Assembly: GCA_015179045.1 (NCBI GenBank)
Contig: WHUZ01000168.1
Coordinates: forward strand, 1-55,714
Origin: Kalaharituber pfeilii
Taxonomy: Eukaryota > Ascomycota > Pezizomycetes > Pezizales > Pezizaceae
DNA: 55,714 bases
Direction of reading: 5' to 3'
Position numbers and translations under genes: made by a program. The notes below the pieces were generated by a model. It ran no database searches, was not told the origin of the DNA, and saw only the letters and a program-made list of their open reading frames with translations. Of this stretch, positions 10,881 to 22,374 are shown piece after piece (position 1 is the first letter of the stretch; each line of letters starts with the position of its first letter).

Positions 10881-13800
10881 CTAATTTGCCCTAGGCAGAG
10901 CTCCCTTCACAGCTCGCTTAAACCACTTCCGCGCCTTGTTGGATTTTCTCTTTGTTTTGGCTAAATTGGCTATGCTGTCGATAACCTCAAGGGTGTCTGG
11001 GTGTTCTGCACCCAGTGCCTTTTTTCTCCCCACCAATGCTCGCTGAAAATACTCTAGTGCTTTGTCAGACTGTCCCATACGTTCAAATACCACGGCCATG
11101 CTGTAAACCGTAGTTAGCGTATCGGCGTGATCAATGCCCAGTGACCTTTCTCCCCTAGCCAGTGTTTGCTCTAACAATTCCAGTGCCTTATCATACTGCC
11201 CCTGCCGTTGAAATAGACATGCCATGTTTCTCACTGTAGCGAAAGTGTCTGGATGGTCTTTACCTAGTGCTTTTTCTTGTCCATCCAATCCTCGTTGGCA
11301 AAATTCCAGTGCTTTTTCAGGCTGTCCTATTTCATAGAATAAACCAGCCATGCTGAGGACTGTAGTGAGGGTGGTTAAGTGATCTATACCCAGCGACTTT
11401 TCTCTCCCAGCCAATGCTCGTTGAAACAACTCCAACGCTTTTTCAGGCTGTCCCATCTCTCCAATTAAAGAGGCAATGTTGTGGATTGTAATAAGGGTAT
11501 CTGGGTGCTCTGCACCCAATATCTTTTCTTGCGCAGCTGACGTTTGCTGATACAGCTCCAATGCTTTATCAGGCTGTCCCATATCTTGGAATAAAGAGGC
11601 AATATTGTGGATTGTTGCAAGGGTTTCTGGATGGTCTGTGCCCAGTACCTTTTCTTCCCCAGCTAATGCTTGCTGATACAACTCCAATGCTTTGTCGAGC
11701 TGTCCCATATCTTCGAATAAAAATGCAATGTTGTGGATTGTCGCAAGGGTTTCTGGGTGGTCTGCACCCAGTACCTTTTCTTTCCCAACCAGTGCTTGTT
11801 GATACAACTCCAATGCTTTGTCGTGCTGTCCCATATCTTGGAGTACAGAGGCCATGCTGTGGATCGTGGTAAGAGTGTGTGGGTGGTCCCTGCCCAGCGT
11901 CTTTTCCTCCCCAGCCAATGCCCGCTGATACAGCTCCAGTGCTTTGTCGGACTGTCCCATGTTCTCAAGTAAAGTGGCGATGCTAAACACCGTTGTAAGG
12001 GTGTCTGGGTGGTCTGCCCCCAGTACCTTTTCTCTCCCAGCCAAGGCCCGGTCATACCATTTCAGTGCGTCATTATATTGCCCTTGGTTTTGAAGTACCA
12101 TCCCCATGTTGTTGACTGTAACAAGTGTGTCCGGATGGTCTGCACCCAGAAACTTCTCCTCTCCAGCCAATACAACGTTACTCATCTCTTCAGCCTTCTT
12201 ATAGTAACCATATTCCATATAGACAGTGCACAAACGGTCTACGGCCTCCAATACCTTCTTGTTTTCCATTGCCAGAGTCTTTACTGATACCTGCTTTTCT
12301 ACTGAAAAAATATGGGGCAGAATTCGCCGCTCGAAAACCCAGTCCTCCAACTCACGTTCTCTGATTGTAGGAATAGAAATTGTACATGCAACCATAAGAA
12401 ACGCCTCGACTGCTTTCTGGGTATGTCTTTCAGGTTCCATCTGCAGTTTCCATTGTGCCCACTTATGAACCACGGGATGGATGCTAAAACTATCATCTCT
12501 ATCCTTCCGTTTCGCCATTGAATATGAGAACAGTATCCTGATTGAGTCTCCTAAGGTTGTGTCTATAACAAAGTTTAAGACCATTTTATGTTTGCATCAT
12601 TAGCTATATTGCTTTATCAGAAATGGTTGTACATACCATCCATTGATGATTCCATTCCTCGCCGCAGCAACTCCTCATATATGTCATTATTGTCAAGAAA
12701 CCCACATAATAACAACAATTCTGCAGCATTCGGATTGTGTTTCTCAATTGCATTGAATGACAAATCCCATGCAGCAAAGACAGATTTATCCGGCTGCCCA
12801 CCTTTCCATTCCTTACTTAAGAGGTAATTTACCTTAGCTTGATATTCTCTGAGATAGCGACTAAAGGAATACTCAAGAGTATAGATATATGCTCCGGCCT
12901 GATCAATAGCAAGTGGCAAGTATCCAAGTTTCTGCACAATTGTTGCAGCAGCCTCTTTCTCATGCTCATGTTCTATATACATTGTATTAGTAGCCTAAAC
13001 ATACTAGAAAATACATTGGTTTTCGGTCTCACTTACCATCTGGATCAGTAAGTTTCTCTAAATCTAACTTTGCACTCTTGACGAGTAACTCTTCTGCCTC
13101 AACCTTTTCCATTGGCTCTACCTCTAACCATCTGCGTCCATGTACACTTTCACGCCTTCTGCTGGTAATAATCACAGTCCCATGCGCTGATGACGGAATA
13201 TAGTCATTGATATTGAAAGATGTCAGATCGTCAAGATTGTCAAACACCAGTAGCCATTTGGTATTTTCCTTTGTGGTGAACCATTCCTTTACAGCATCAA
13301 CAACATGTTGCTCTTCACTTGGTTGCTGTATGGTAAATGTTCCTGCCGAATCGAGTTTGCCAGCCATGCCTAGTAATCGGCCAATATATGAATAGTCTGG
13401 TTCATTGGAGAGTTTCGCATAATGTTTGATCAGTTGCTGCATAATATGAGTGAAACTAAGTTTTGTAGTCTGTTCCGTAGCCGCATTGATCCAAAACACT
13501 GCTGAGTAATCTCTGGAATAGCGGTAGATATATTCCAATGCGATCTGTGTTTTCCCCACACCACCCATTCCATAAAGTACTACCTGGATGATGTCCATCG
13601 TGGCTGCACCTTCCTCTGTCTCTCGCTTTAGCTTTTCAAGAAGGATGTTTCTCCCAACGAAATCAGGATTCCGTCGAAAATTAGGAAGGCTGAATGGGAT
13701 ATCGAAGGATATATTTGGTGATCTCCGGTGAATGATGGTATCCGGTGGTAATACATCAAAGAGCCCGTCAATGTATTCTTTCAGCTGCCCTACCAGCTCA

Positions 13801-14432
13801 TTACACTTGACCTTGTCCGTGCTTGCCCAACATAGCTTGCGATATGTAGATACGGATTGCTGCACATCTTTTGCAATTTTATTGAGGGTAGCAATTTCTT
13901 CATCAAGCCCTAGAAGGCATTGTGGATTGGCAAGGATTGTTGGATTTTCCAATAGGCGAAGATCACTGGGCTTGTAACTAGAAATTGAAGGCTGGTGACT
14001 AGGATTTGTAGCGGGACCAGCCTGCCCTAGACTGGGAGGTTTGGGCCTAGCCTTAGAGAAAAGATTGCGAATTCCAAGACTGTGTTGTTTCCCATTTTTG
14101 TCATCCTTCTCTAATTCGCTTTGATATTTTGCTTGCAACTCAGCAACCTTTGCAAACACAGCAACTATTCTTGCTAGACCAGCTACCGCATACCTAACCC
14201 GCTCATCATTAGGATCAAGGCATTGATGTTGCTGGCTGGAGGTATCATCCAACCCCCACGCATGCTCCCACTGCTTGAGTCGAAGCCCTTGTGTCCGGAG
14301 ATTGTGCAACACAGCATCATGTGTATAGCCAATTTCCTTCATTTCTGAAAATATGTTGGACCACTCCTGACTGACTTTGGCCAGCTGACCAGCCAATCCG
14401 ACGACTCCGATCGCAAAGCCTACTGGTTCCAT
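10881..14432 (-). CDS. HeLo-NB-ARC-TPR NOD-like receptor (three exons)
   Basis: Exons are 14432-13037, 12972-12637 and 12562-10881, giving 1137 residues in frame. Introns of 64 bp (GTAAGT..TACTAAT..TATAG) and 74 bp (GTATGT..TTATAG) separate them. Residues 1 to about 230 fit a HeLo domain (MEPVGFAIGVVGLAGQ; LRTQGLRLKQWEHAWGL; LVGQLKEYIDGLFDVLP), the membrane-acting cell-death domain known from HET-S. NB-ARC follows: P-loop GMGGVGKT (288-295), Walker B LLVFDNLDD (394-402), GTVIITSRR (418-426) and LGYLPLAIDQAG (about 481-492). The C-terminus (713-1132) is ten 42-residue TPR units of kinesin-light-chain type. By family knowledge such STAND proteins sense non-self or damage through the repeats and trigger cell death through HeLo. 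The start was chosen because MEPVGF is the family's N-terminus; an upstream in-frame Met at 14510 would add 26 unrelated residues. The gene is complete and has no frameshift. Confidence 0.9.
10899..12158 (-). repeat. Ten tandem 126-bp units encoding TPRs
   Basis: Ten consecutive units of exactly 42 codons, with no indels, share the frame EK.LG.DHP.TL.T...MA......GQ..KALEL.QRALAG. Units 3, 4 and 5 are nearly identical even in DNA (repeated blocks such as CCCAGTACCTTTTCTT and AACTCCAATGCTTTGTC), while unit 10 is degenerate and basic. Residues just before GQ and after it (MGQSDK, MGQHDK, MGQLDK, MGQPDK) vary most. This combination of a uniform scaffold with a few variable sites is the pattern known for fungal NLR repeats undergoing recombination and diversifying selection. 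Confidence 0.9.
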
Positions 14433-15517
14433 GACTGAGAAAATAGAGATTAATTCTAGATTATGTATTGTGGTCAGTCCGCGCTGGTAGACGATTGAAA
14501 ATGTGATCATTTGACATCGGGTAATACTTAGCGATGTTTTTCAAGAACAACTATATTCAGTCTCAACACGAGATCAGGCACTCCCAAGTGAGAATCTCAA
14601 TCGGGACGTTGGTTTTCAACTATAAATTTCGTTTGAGAGGCACGGCACGATGGGAATTTCTCCGATGCTGGGACAGGAGATTCCTAAATGAATTGATGAA
14701 TTGATTCTATGGAAATCACCATCTATGGCCTCGACATTCGTCGCGGGGTATTGCGATTGGGATTAATATTTTTCGACCGCGGCTGAACTGTTGTGCCAAA
14801 CTTCGCAAGCTGTCCGCTTTCGCTGATGACGATCGAATTGACAGGTCAATGTGAGGAACAAGCCAATAAACAGATGAATTTGCTAGGTAATGCACATGCA
14901 TGAATAACTCATTGGGGATCCAGAGCCTGGGTGTGAGGGGAGACAGGATAACCCAACTTGTTAGGTGCCTAGGTACAGTAGAGCACTTTGCAGTCAGTCG
15001 GAGATAGTTTACTCTGCAGATACAAGGGCATTCAGCCTTGGATTTTTATTGACATGTATCTGGATAAGAAAATGCCGAATACTTGACGATCTAAAAATCG
15101 TGTCTGGAAGTTGGCACACATATATCCGTGGATATGTATGGTCGGATATTTGTTTTGCTAGGCTACATACATCGAAAGCTCTCTGCACGCTGAGTCAACC
15201 AGGGACGCTTCCGATAGCTCTCCCCCGAAGTCGATTTCCACATCTTGATTCTTGTTTTTTGATACCATTCTAAGAGCCTTCTTTTCATGCTGATTTGTTG
15301 TATTGTTGAACCGCAGGTCGCAGATCGCAGTGGTGATGTAGGTGACTGGGGGATAGGGAATTGCTGGAGCTGGTGATGATACAAGTATCCAGCTTGGAAG
15401 CGCCAAATACATCTATAGATTGTACGACACTTTTCTCACACCCTATTGTATGAAAAGCTCGTCTTCTAAATTTACCAACAGGCCGATTTTAACTACTACA
15501 TATTTGCAGTGCTAGGT
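14433..15517. other. NLR upstream region, no other gene seen
   Basis: This is the 5' flank of the NLR on its coding strand. The short open frames here lack family features. No repeat or element boundary was recognised before the retroposed fragment at 15518. Confidence 0.4.
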
Positions 15518-15589
15518 CTTTTTTTCTTTCTTTTTTTTTTTTTTTTTTGTCACGTAACCCCGCTTGTAGCTGTTCACCATGGCAGGGCA
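15518..15589 (-). mobile_element. Ultra-short retroposed fragment, family B
   Basis: A 72 bp insert with a long T-rich tract followed by GTCACGTAACCCCGCTTGTAG and TGTTCACCATGGCAGGGCA. It is flanked by a perfect 11-bp duplication, CAGTGCTAGGT (15507-15517 and 15590-15600). On the minus strand it is about 42 bases of body and a poly(A)-like tail. The body matches the nested copy at 2557 on the plus strand. Confidence 0.8.
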
Positions 15590-15600
15590 CAGTGCTAGGT

Positions 15601-17553
15601 TGCGTACCTCCAAGGTTTGAATAGCCCTAGTATATTCCATCGAACAGTGGGCATGTGATTCATAAGCTGCAAAGTCAAACAATTTGTCCAAAATTATATG
15701 TGTAGTGTAAACGTCAAACGGCGATTGGTCATAAGCACTACTTTCGTGCGCCGAGGCAAGAAGCTAGAGAATACAAGCCTCAGCATATTACAAGAGCATT
15801 CGAGTGGGGTGAGAGGACGCCGACACACAAACGCACATGAAAACACACCGCCCGACTGCTTATGATAGAGAAATCTCAGGAGACGGAAGCCATTGACTGA
15901 CAGAGCGATTGGTTTGTAGTCACGATAACCCAAGGTGGTTGAGTAGGCCTGGTTGGGACCGTATTCGTTCGGAAATGACACAGTACTGGACGTGCATCAC
16001 AATGTCCAGTCATGATATCAGTACTTCAAATTTTATCTTACTCCAATACGCTCAGATTTAATGCAAACACGTATCCGAATCTTGTGAATACATGGAAAGC
16101 CTAATTCTGAATACAAGTAGGTACCTCTACACTCTTTAATTTTTCTAGCTTATGGCCTTATGCTGATCCCTACGCCGATCCCTCTTCCAAACTACTCATG
16201 ATCACTACTGTGCTTGCGGCAAGTAAATTTATAATCTAGGCAACAGTAAAGCACAATCTAGGCAACCGTAAAGTTGCTGCAACTACCGAATCACCCATTT
16301 CGTAAGCCTTCAAATGCAACGCAGAGCGAGTATAACAAAAAGAAAAAAAAAAAAACCAAGCAAAAAAATGAAATGGATCAGTTATTGTTGGTTTTTCTGA
16401 CGCAACGATATAGTGCTTATTACTCGTTGCCATTTCCTAAGGAAAAGACGACATCGTAGCCGAACGTACTCTTGCCCAGGAAAAACATTCAATTTTCATA
16501 TCCACAAGATTATCCTAATTGTCACTTTCTTTCGTCCCAGGTGTTACTGATGTCCTAAGTATTATAGATGCTCCTGGCAGAGAGGCGCAATATGGCATTG
16601 TTCCTGTTCTAGGCCATTTTGTAAACACCAGGCATGTCTCCTACACAACTGTAGCATTCTCAGCGAAAAAGCAAGTCTTCACAAAGCTCCCGACAGGTAA
16701 AGAAACATTTTGAATATCCTTCTGTATTTGGATCCGACTTACAGACATAACCTGTTTTTGCTTGCATCTTCTTGTGTCAAATGGCGGAAACTCCGTCAGT
16801 CATGCATGCATCGCCAATTAACGACAATAGTTGTCAGAAATGGCTACATATCACCCATTCAACAGCGAACAGCATGTCAAAACATAGTCTCGTAACCAGA
16901 TATGTCAAACAGATCGGGACAGCCCGTGTAATCATCACATTTTCGCTACCCATCAGGGAAGTCTCGAAAAATCAAATCCCAAGGAGTTTCGTCCAATTTT
17001 GCTCTGGAAATAATCCGTAGATTCCGAGGTAAGAACCACACCTTATCAACCAAAATGAAAAAAGTCCTACAACAATGGAACAAGTTGAGAGTCCTTGGTC
17101 AGAAGTGGTATCATAGCAACGAGGAAAAGTGCTCCTGGGCCCATGGGAGGTTCTCGCAAGGAGCCTGAAATTATATCAATTGAAAAATCTTTTGAAAGAA
17201 ATAAAAACTGTTGGAGGATGAAAACTTTACATAATCCATGGCTGCTACGCAACGATACATATTATCTTCCCCCAAATGCCACTCACTCTTGCTCACTTGT
17301 ATGTAACTAAGTTGTCACAGGGTGGTACGCAGTGAGAATTACCACCCGTCAGGCACAAAAGACACTTTGCTAGCAACGATGCCAGTACTTAAATCAAAAA
17401 TCACATTCCTACATCAATAAATAAACCTCAAAAAAATACCATTCAAGCAAATAAAAACAAAACAAAAAGCCCGTAGCCCCATATGCAGTCCCCAAAATAT
17501 AACAATATACATAACAACTCAAACAATTCGCAAGCAAAAATCGTTACCAACAG
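15601..17553. other. Stretch without a recognised gene
   Basis: No conserved protein is readable on either strand. The frame at 16519-16713 (plus) has ordinary composition but no recognised family. An A-rich tract is present at about 16336-16365. The 3' flank of the lipase gene starts at 17553. Confidence 0.4.
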
Positions 17554-19529
17554 CTAATACCACCTGTACCCGATACCCATCCCCCCCCCACTGCCTCCCC
17601 TTGGCGCCTCCCACTGCAGCGGTACCCCCGCCGGCTGTCGAGGCTGCGCTGGCAGCGCATCCAATAACTTCCCAATCCTCAGATACAACCTCACCACCTC
17701 GCTCACCGTCGCCGGATTGAAGCAACTCCCAATACAATCCGCGTGGTCCATCCAATCGCACTTGCCCAAGTCCACCCACACGCCCGGCTTCAGCCCGACT
17801 CCGGCACCTCGGACCCCCTGACCCTCCCCCCCAGCACGTCGTTCACACGCACCACCACGTTGCCCTTCCCCCACGGCCCAGCCATCGAGCATGTCGGCAC
17901 TACCCCGTCGTGCTCCCTCCACTCCTTGTCATCTGTTGGCCCGCCCGCCGCCTTGACGAGCTCGCGCTCCTTTGGCGTCAGCTTATATGCGCCCATGCCG
18001 TAGGAAACAATCAGGAACCCAGGGAACATATCGAATCGCGGCACAGTCGACCCCGGTGTGGGCACCTTCGGGATGCCTGGCGGCAGCCGCGCGTTGATGC
18101 GTGTGACAGCCCAGATGGCGACGTCCTGCAGTGTGCGGCCGAAGGTCTCTCGTAGGAGAGTCACAACGAAGGAGAGTGCATTTCTAGTAGGCGTCGAGGG
18201 AGGGGAAGGAGATGGAGTCCCCCTGTTCCCACCCGTAATTCCACCAACCAACCCTCCCAACCCCCCTGTGAAACCCGCCGTCAACCCCGCCGTCACCCTC
18301 CCTGTCATGCCCCCTGTCGTGCCGCCCGTCACCTCCTCCGTGATGACTCCCGTCATACCCGCCGTCACGACCCCCTGGCTTCCCCCATTCCCCTTGCCAA
18401 ATTTTTTCCTGAAATCCGCTACTCCCAGTGACAGACCAAGCTTCCCCACCCATCCCCCAAGCACCGCCCCCAGTCCCGGCACCCCCGCCAGGAACGCCTC
18501 TAAGTTGTCACTCACCCCCTCGCCCCATAAATCCCTCGCCTCCATTTCGATTCCTGGCAAGCCGATCGTCGCGGCAAAGCTCAACGTGAAATAGTACACA
18601 TCCTTACTCGGTTCCCTAATCGCCTGGTTAACCCCCCCGACCACCCCGACGATGCTATTATCAAGGAACCCATTGTAACTCGACCTCCTCCAACGCGTGA
18701 GCGCGCCGTTCTCTCCGCACATCGTGGTCACGTAGTCTTGGAGATCAACCGTGGGGGCCGTGGGAGGCCCTATCCCTCTATGATCCAGACAAAAGTCGAA
18801 AATTCGCGAAACCGGATGTTGATAGCTTGCCGCACAAATCATTCTATCCACCAACAAGTCATCCGCCTTGCCCAAATCTTCCAGTACATTAATGATACTG
18901 CTCCCGTTGTGCGGCGTTGCCAGTGTTACCAGGCTCCTCACCCACCCCCTTTTGGGGCCCCCGCAAAAGTACCCCGACTTCTCAACACAAGAGCCCTTAT
19001 CCAGCAGATGAATCAGAAACCTCACCGTGTTCCCGCCCTGGCTATGCGCCACAAAATGTACCGGCCGCCCCTCGCCCCACCGCCAACTCGGGTCCATATT
19101 GAAACATGTCGCCTGCTTCCGGAGCGGACGGGGGTCGGTGTACACCAGCCCTGACCCGGGGATCGCGATCCCGTAGTCGACCACTATATCGTACGTCGTC
19201 CCGTCCATGGACCCGTGCGCCAGCGAGGCGTACAGCTCGCACGCGCGCTCGTAATTGGATGACACCGGGCCGATGTGTGGGCAGATCACCGGCCAGCCTT
19301 GCGAGGCCAGAATCTCGGCAATGTTGATGAGGCCCCCAAAGTAGTTGTAGGCGCCTAGTAGCGGGGACGACCAGCCCATGAAGCCCGGGACGAGCACGAT
19401 AGGGTCCTTGGGGGGGTTCGTGGCTCCGATGGTCGGAGGGCGGTGCAGCTGCCGAGTAAGGTGCTCAACGAGGCGGTCGATTTCCCCAAACACGAGGGCT
19501 TGATTCTGGGTGCTGTCGGAGGTCGACAT
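17554..19529 (-). CDS. Family I.5-type triacylglycerol lipase with a frame break before the catalytic His
   Basis: An alpha/beta-hydrolase of the Geobacillus/Staphylococcus lipase type. The first frame (19529-17790) has the oxyanion motif VLVPGFMGW (45-53), nucleophile elbow AHSQGG with Ser163, LATPHNG (203-209) and the acid region HDGVVPTCSM with Asp541. The family's last block, G-V-W-x-D followed by DH, is missing in that frame but present at once in the next: LKPGVWVDLGKCDWMDHADC, then PATVSEVVRLYLRIGKLLDAL, ending at 17554. A one-base gain inside the overlap (for example in the C7 run at 17826-17832) would give one protein of about 658 residues. No signal peptide is visible, so an intracellular enzyme is inferred. 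Residues about 380-445 form a Gly/Thr-rich insert of TGGxTGG-like repeats not typical of the family. The break may be a sequence error, a pseudogenising deletion or, less likely, -1 frameshifting. A TATA box lies just upstream. Confidence 0.8.
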
Positions 19530-19576
19530 ATTGGCTATTGAGTTATGCGAATCCGAAGATGGATATGTATCCTATT

Positions 19577-19583
19577 CTTTATA
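19577..19583 (-). promoter_or_regulatory. TATA box of the lipase gene
   Basis: TATAAAG on the minus strand, about 48 bases upstream of the lipase ATG. Position and sequence fit a core promoter; no transcript start is known. Confidence 0.4.
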
Positions 19584-19716
19584 GAAGGGACCTAGGATGC
19601 TCAACTTCGCCCTCCTTCTCTCTTTTTTCAACTAGCTTTATCCCCTTCTTTTATGTACTTGAGTGAAGAACTCTCGCTCCTTGCGTCTCTCAAGCTTTTT
19701 CGTACCAGTCTGCCGG

Positions 19717-19799
19717 GTATCGTCTAGCTTCCGTTCCCAGAGTATCGTCTAATTTCAGTTCCCGAGGTATCGTCTAGTTTCCGTTCCCAGGGTTTCGTC
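19717..19799. repeat. 25-bp minisatellite upstream of the lipase
   Basis: GTATCGTCTAGCTTCCGTTCCCAG-like units start at 19717, 19742, 19767 and (partial, GTTTCGTCG) 19792, a constant 25-bp period. A GTCGTC microsatellite follows. The array lies within 300 bp of the lipase start, so copy-number change could affect its promoter. Confidence 0.75.
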
Positions 19800-21032
19800 G
19801 TCTTTCGTCGTCGTCGTCCAGGATACGCTTCTGTCGTCCACCATGCGCTTCCCTCGTCCCTTTAACTGAGTCCCCGCTTCCATCTCCGTCCCCTTCCCCA
19901 CCATCCATGTCTCACCTTTGTCCACCTCGCTCTACCCCTCAGCTCTACCCCCGGCATCTTCCGCCTCGTAACACATTCCAGTACTGTCATTGCACAGAAA
20001 AGATCCCGCGTTCAGCCCAGGAGCAAAAATCATATTGGCAGATTGCTGACGCTGCCGCTTGCCAGTCGCAAGCAAAATAACGTATTGTCCAATAGATGCC
20101 ATGGGATTTACATAGGAGCGGTAAGATGACACATGATATGTCCTACCATAATCCCTGCTATTCGTTCAGCACCTGCGCGTATGACCCGCGGGAGCATTCT
20201 CCATACGAGACAATACGAGAAAAAGAAAAAAAGAGAAGAAAAGAAACAAGGCAACGGCAGGCTCCGGAACTCTAAACAAGTCCCGTATGGATATTGCATA
20301 CCATTAGCAGTTATTCTCCTCACTCCAAACTCCAAAACTCCAAACTCGATTGATCGTCGCAGGACATACTGTTAAGGGAAGAGAGAGTAACGGACTCATT
20401 GGAGCCCTTCGTGATTGCGGTGTTTGCGGATACTTGGGTCGATGACGGTTGTGTTGGAGGGGTAAGCAGCCGGAGATCCTATCCCTGTACAGTACAAGCC
20501 AAGCCACGATTTAGGCCAATGAGTAAGCTTTACCACAAACCTACACATGCAGTCTTCGAATAAAGAACTACTCGTACAAATGTAAAATGCATAAGCAACT
20601 AGAGCCAATACCTTAAGATTGTTTCATACAAACTCACCACCACCCGTATCGTTCACAGTATCGTTCATACTTGACTTGTGCATACGTAAGCAGAGTACTA
20701 TATACCTATTGCACACAACTTCCCGCCATCTGATCCGACAAAAGTTAAGAAATGCGCGTAAGCTCAATCAACGTAATCGTCCAACCTGCCGTTCCTTTGC
20801 TTCCGGGGACGTCTAAATCGGCCCCAGTTTGCCAAGACCAGGTAAAGCGGGGCCGCTGCAGTGATTGACTATGCATACTGTGCAAGCCACTAACCATCGC
20901 ACGATGCGGCCATTAACCACCGCAAGCTAGCCTCGTCCCCGCGCAAGCTATCACTATTAAATTTTTGTGTGTGCACTCCACATCAACCTCTTACAATCAC
21001 AGTAACCCACTATACAATATAACCACCAACAC

Positions 21033-21195
21033 TATGCCTTCCAAAAAGCGAACTACTAAATCAGCTAAAGAGTCAGCTAACCAAAAAAAGAAAAAAATAC
21101 TCAAGCACCTAAGAAAGCTACTCAAACTATACCACCGGAAGTTCAGCCTAACTTTTGCCCAGCAGAAAATTGTGATTGGCAAAGTACAGACATAG
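21033..21195 (+). pseudogene. Small basic ORF inside the hAT-like element
   Basis: MPSKKRTTKSAKESANQKKKK opens at 21033. After the A-rich tract at 21086-21098 the sequence reads more sensibly in the neighbouring frame (PPEVQPNFCPAENCDW, then IELYP). That frame ends at a good donor, GTATGT (21208). So a single-base loss in the A run may have broken a short coding exon. No family is recognised; it could be an N-terminal exon of a lost transposase or captured host sequence. Confidence 0.3.
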
Positions 21196-21516
21196 AGCTT
21201 TACCCCGGTATGTACTCATTAGATTACTTTTAACCACTATACATAACTTACTCTGATTCGGCCATAGTAATCAATTCATTGATATGAAATAATCACTCCC
21301 TCCATGCATGTATACTTGGCTCTGCAGATAACATGATAGCTGATATTGTATTGGATTTTTGAGATTGATAACCAGTAGATATAAAGACTATAATATCACT
21401 TTAACGATATAAACTGTAGAAAACATATGTGCGGGGTAAACAAATAAACAAAAAAAAAAAAAAAAAAAAAAAGGCTAAATTTAACTAATTTTTAAGTTAT
21501 GCTAGGCATGAGACTA

Positions 21517-22374
21517 CAGTCTAACCTTGCTATACCGGACGAGTAAAAATCTGGCACTTTTCATCCGGTATAGCAAGGTTCCGGTATAGAATAAAATGCT
21601 TGGCAGCTGTAAAGGGGGATGGCAAAAATTTGTATAGAAATTACTAGAGTAGGAAATAAACAAGTGTAGCAAACATTAACTAAATCCAAGTCTATTTAAA
21701 ATATTCATTGCTCTCACCATCTAGAAAAATGTCAAGCTTTAAAAGTTCTTGGGGAGCATCAAATACACAAGCATCGACTATAGCCAAAATATGCAACTCT
21801 GACTGTTTCTCTAAAAGCCTATCAATTCACACAAAAAAAGCTTCAAAGCTCTACAAGCATGGCTCCAGTCTTCCACCAGCAGCAGCGACAGCAGTAGTAG
21901 CAGCAATTGCGCCATCGGTGGCAGCAGCAGAGGTAGCAGTAGTAGCAGCAATTGCGACATCGGTGACAGCAGCAGAGGTAGCAGCAGTGGTGGCAGCAGC
22001 AGAGGTGGCAGCAGCAGAGGTAGCAGCAGTGGTGGCAGCAGCGATAGCAAGTGATAGCAGCAGCGGTGACACCAGTTTTATCGATGGCAGCAGTAATGGT
22101 GGTAGCAGTGACAGCAACAGAGTGGTAAATAACAGGACTAAGTAGTAAAGTAGGGTAGTCTAAGATGTATTAGTATTAGCGTGTCCGGTATAGCAAATAT
22201 TATTTGTATGGAGACAGGGGGGTAGTTGTCGGGGGGTTTCTGTCCGGTCCGGTATTGTTAGGGCGTCCGGTATAGCAAGGGCAATTTGTATGGGAAATGG
22301 ATGTCCGAATCAAAGGCCATCCGGTATAGCAAGGTTTCCGGTATAGCGAGGTCCGGTATAGCAAGGTTAGACTG
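21517..22374. mobile_element. Non-autonomous pogo/Tc1-type element with TA duplication
   Basis: It starts CAGTCTAACCTTGCTATACC and ends with the exact inverse, GGTATAGCAAGGTTAGACTG. TA flanks both ends (21515-21516 and 22375-22376). The CCGGTATAGC motif is repeated several times inside each end. The 858 bp carry no transposase, only a GCA-rich microsatellite. It lies inside the hAT-like element and is therefore the later arrival. Confidence 0.85.
21876..22117. repeat. GCA/GTA-rich trinucleotide microsatellite
   Basis: An interrupted (GCAGCA/GTAGCA) array with a longer internal period (GCAGCAGAGGTAGCAG blocks). It keeps open frames on both strands that would encode Ala/Val or Leu/Pro polymers. 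These are consequences of the repeat, not genes. Confidence 0.85.

Noticed and set aside
17790..17925. Programmed -1 ribosomal frameshifting at the G7 run (minus strand) of the lipase
   Set aside because: The homopolymer is slippery, but no supporting structure or conserved precedent is known to me, and the NmrA-like gene shows the same one-base pattern. A sequence or mutational deletion is the simpler explanation.
21708..22145. A 145-codon plus-strand frame rich in Ala/Val within the TA-type element
   Set aside because: It is the translation of a GCA/GTA microsatellite; the opposite strand is equally open as Leu/Pro. No conserved sequence outside the repeat.
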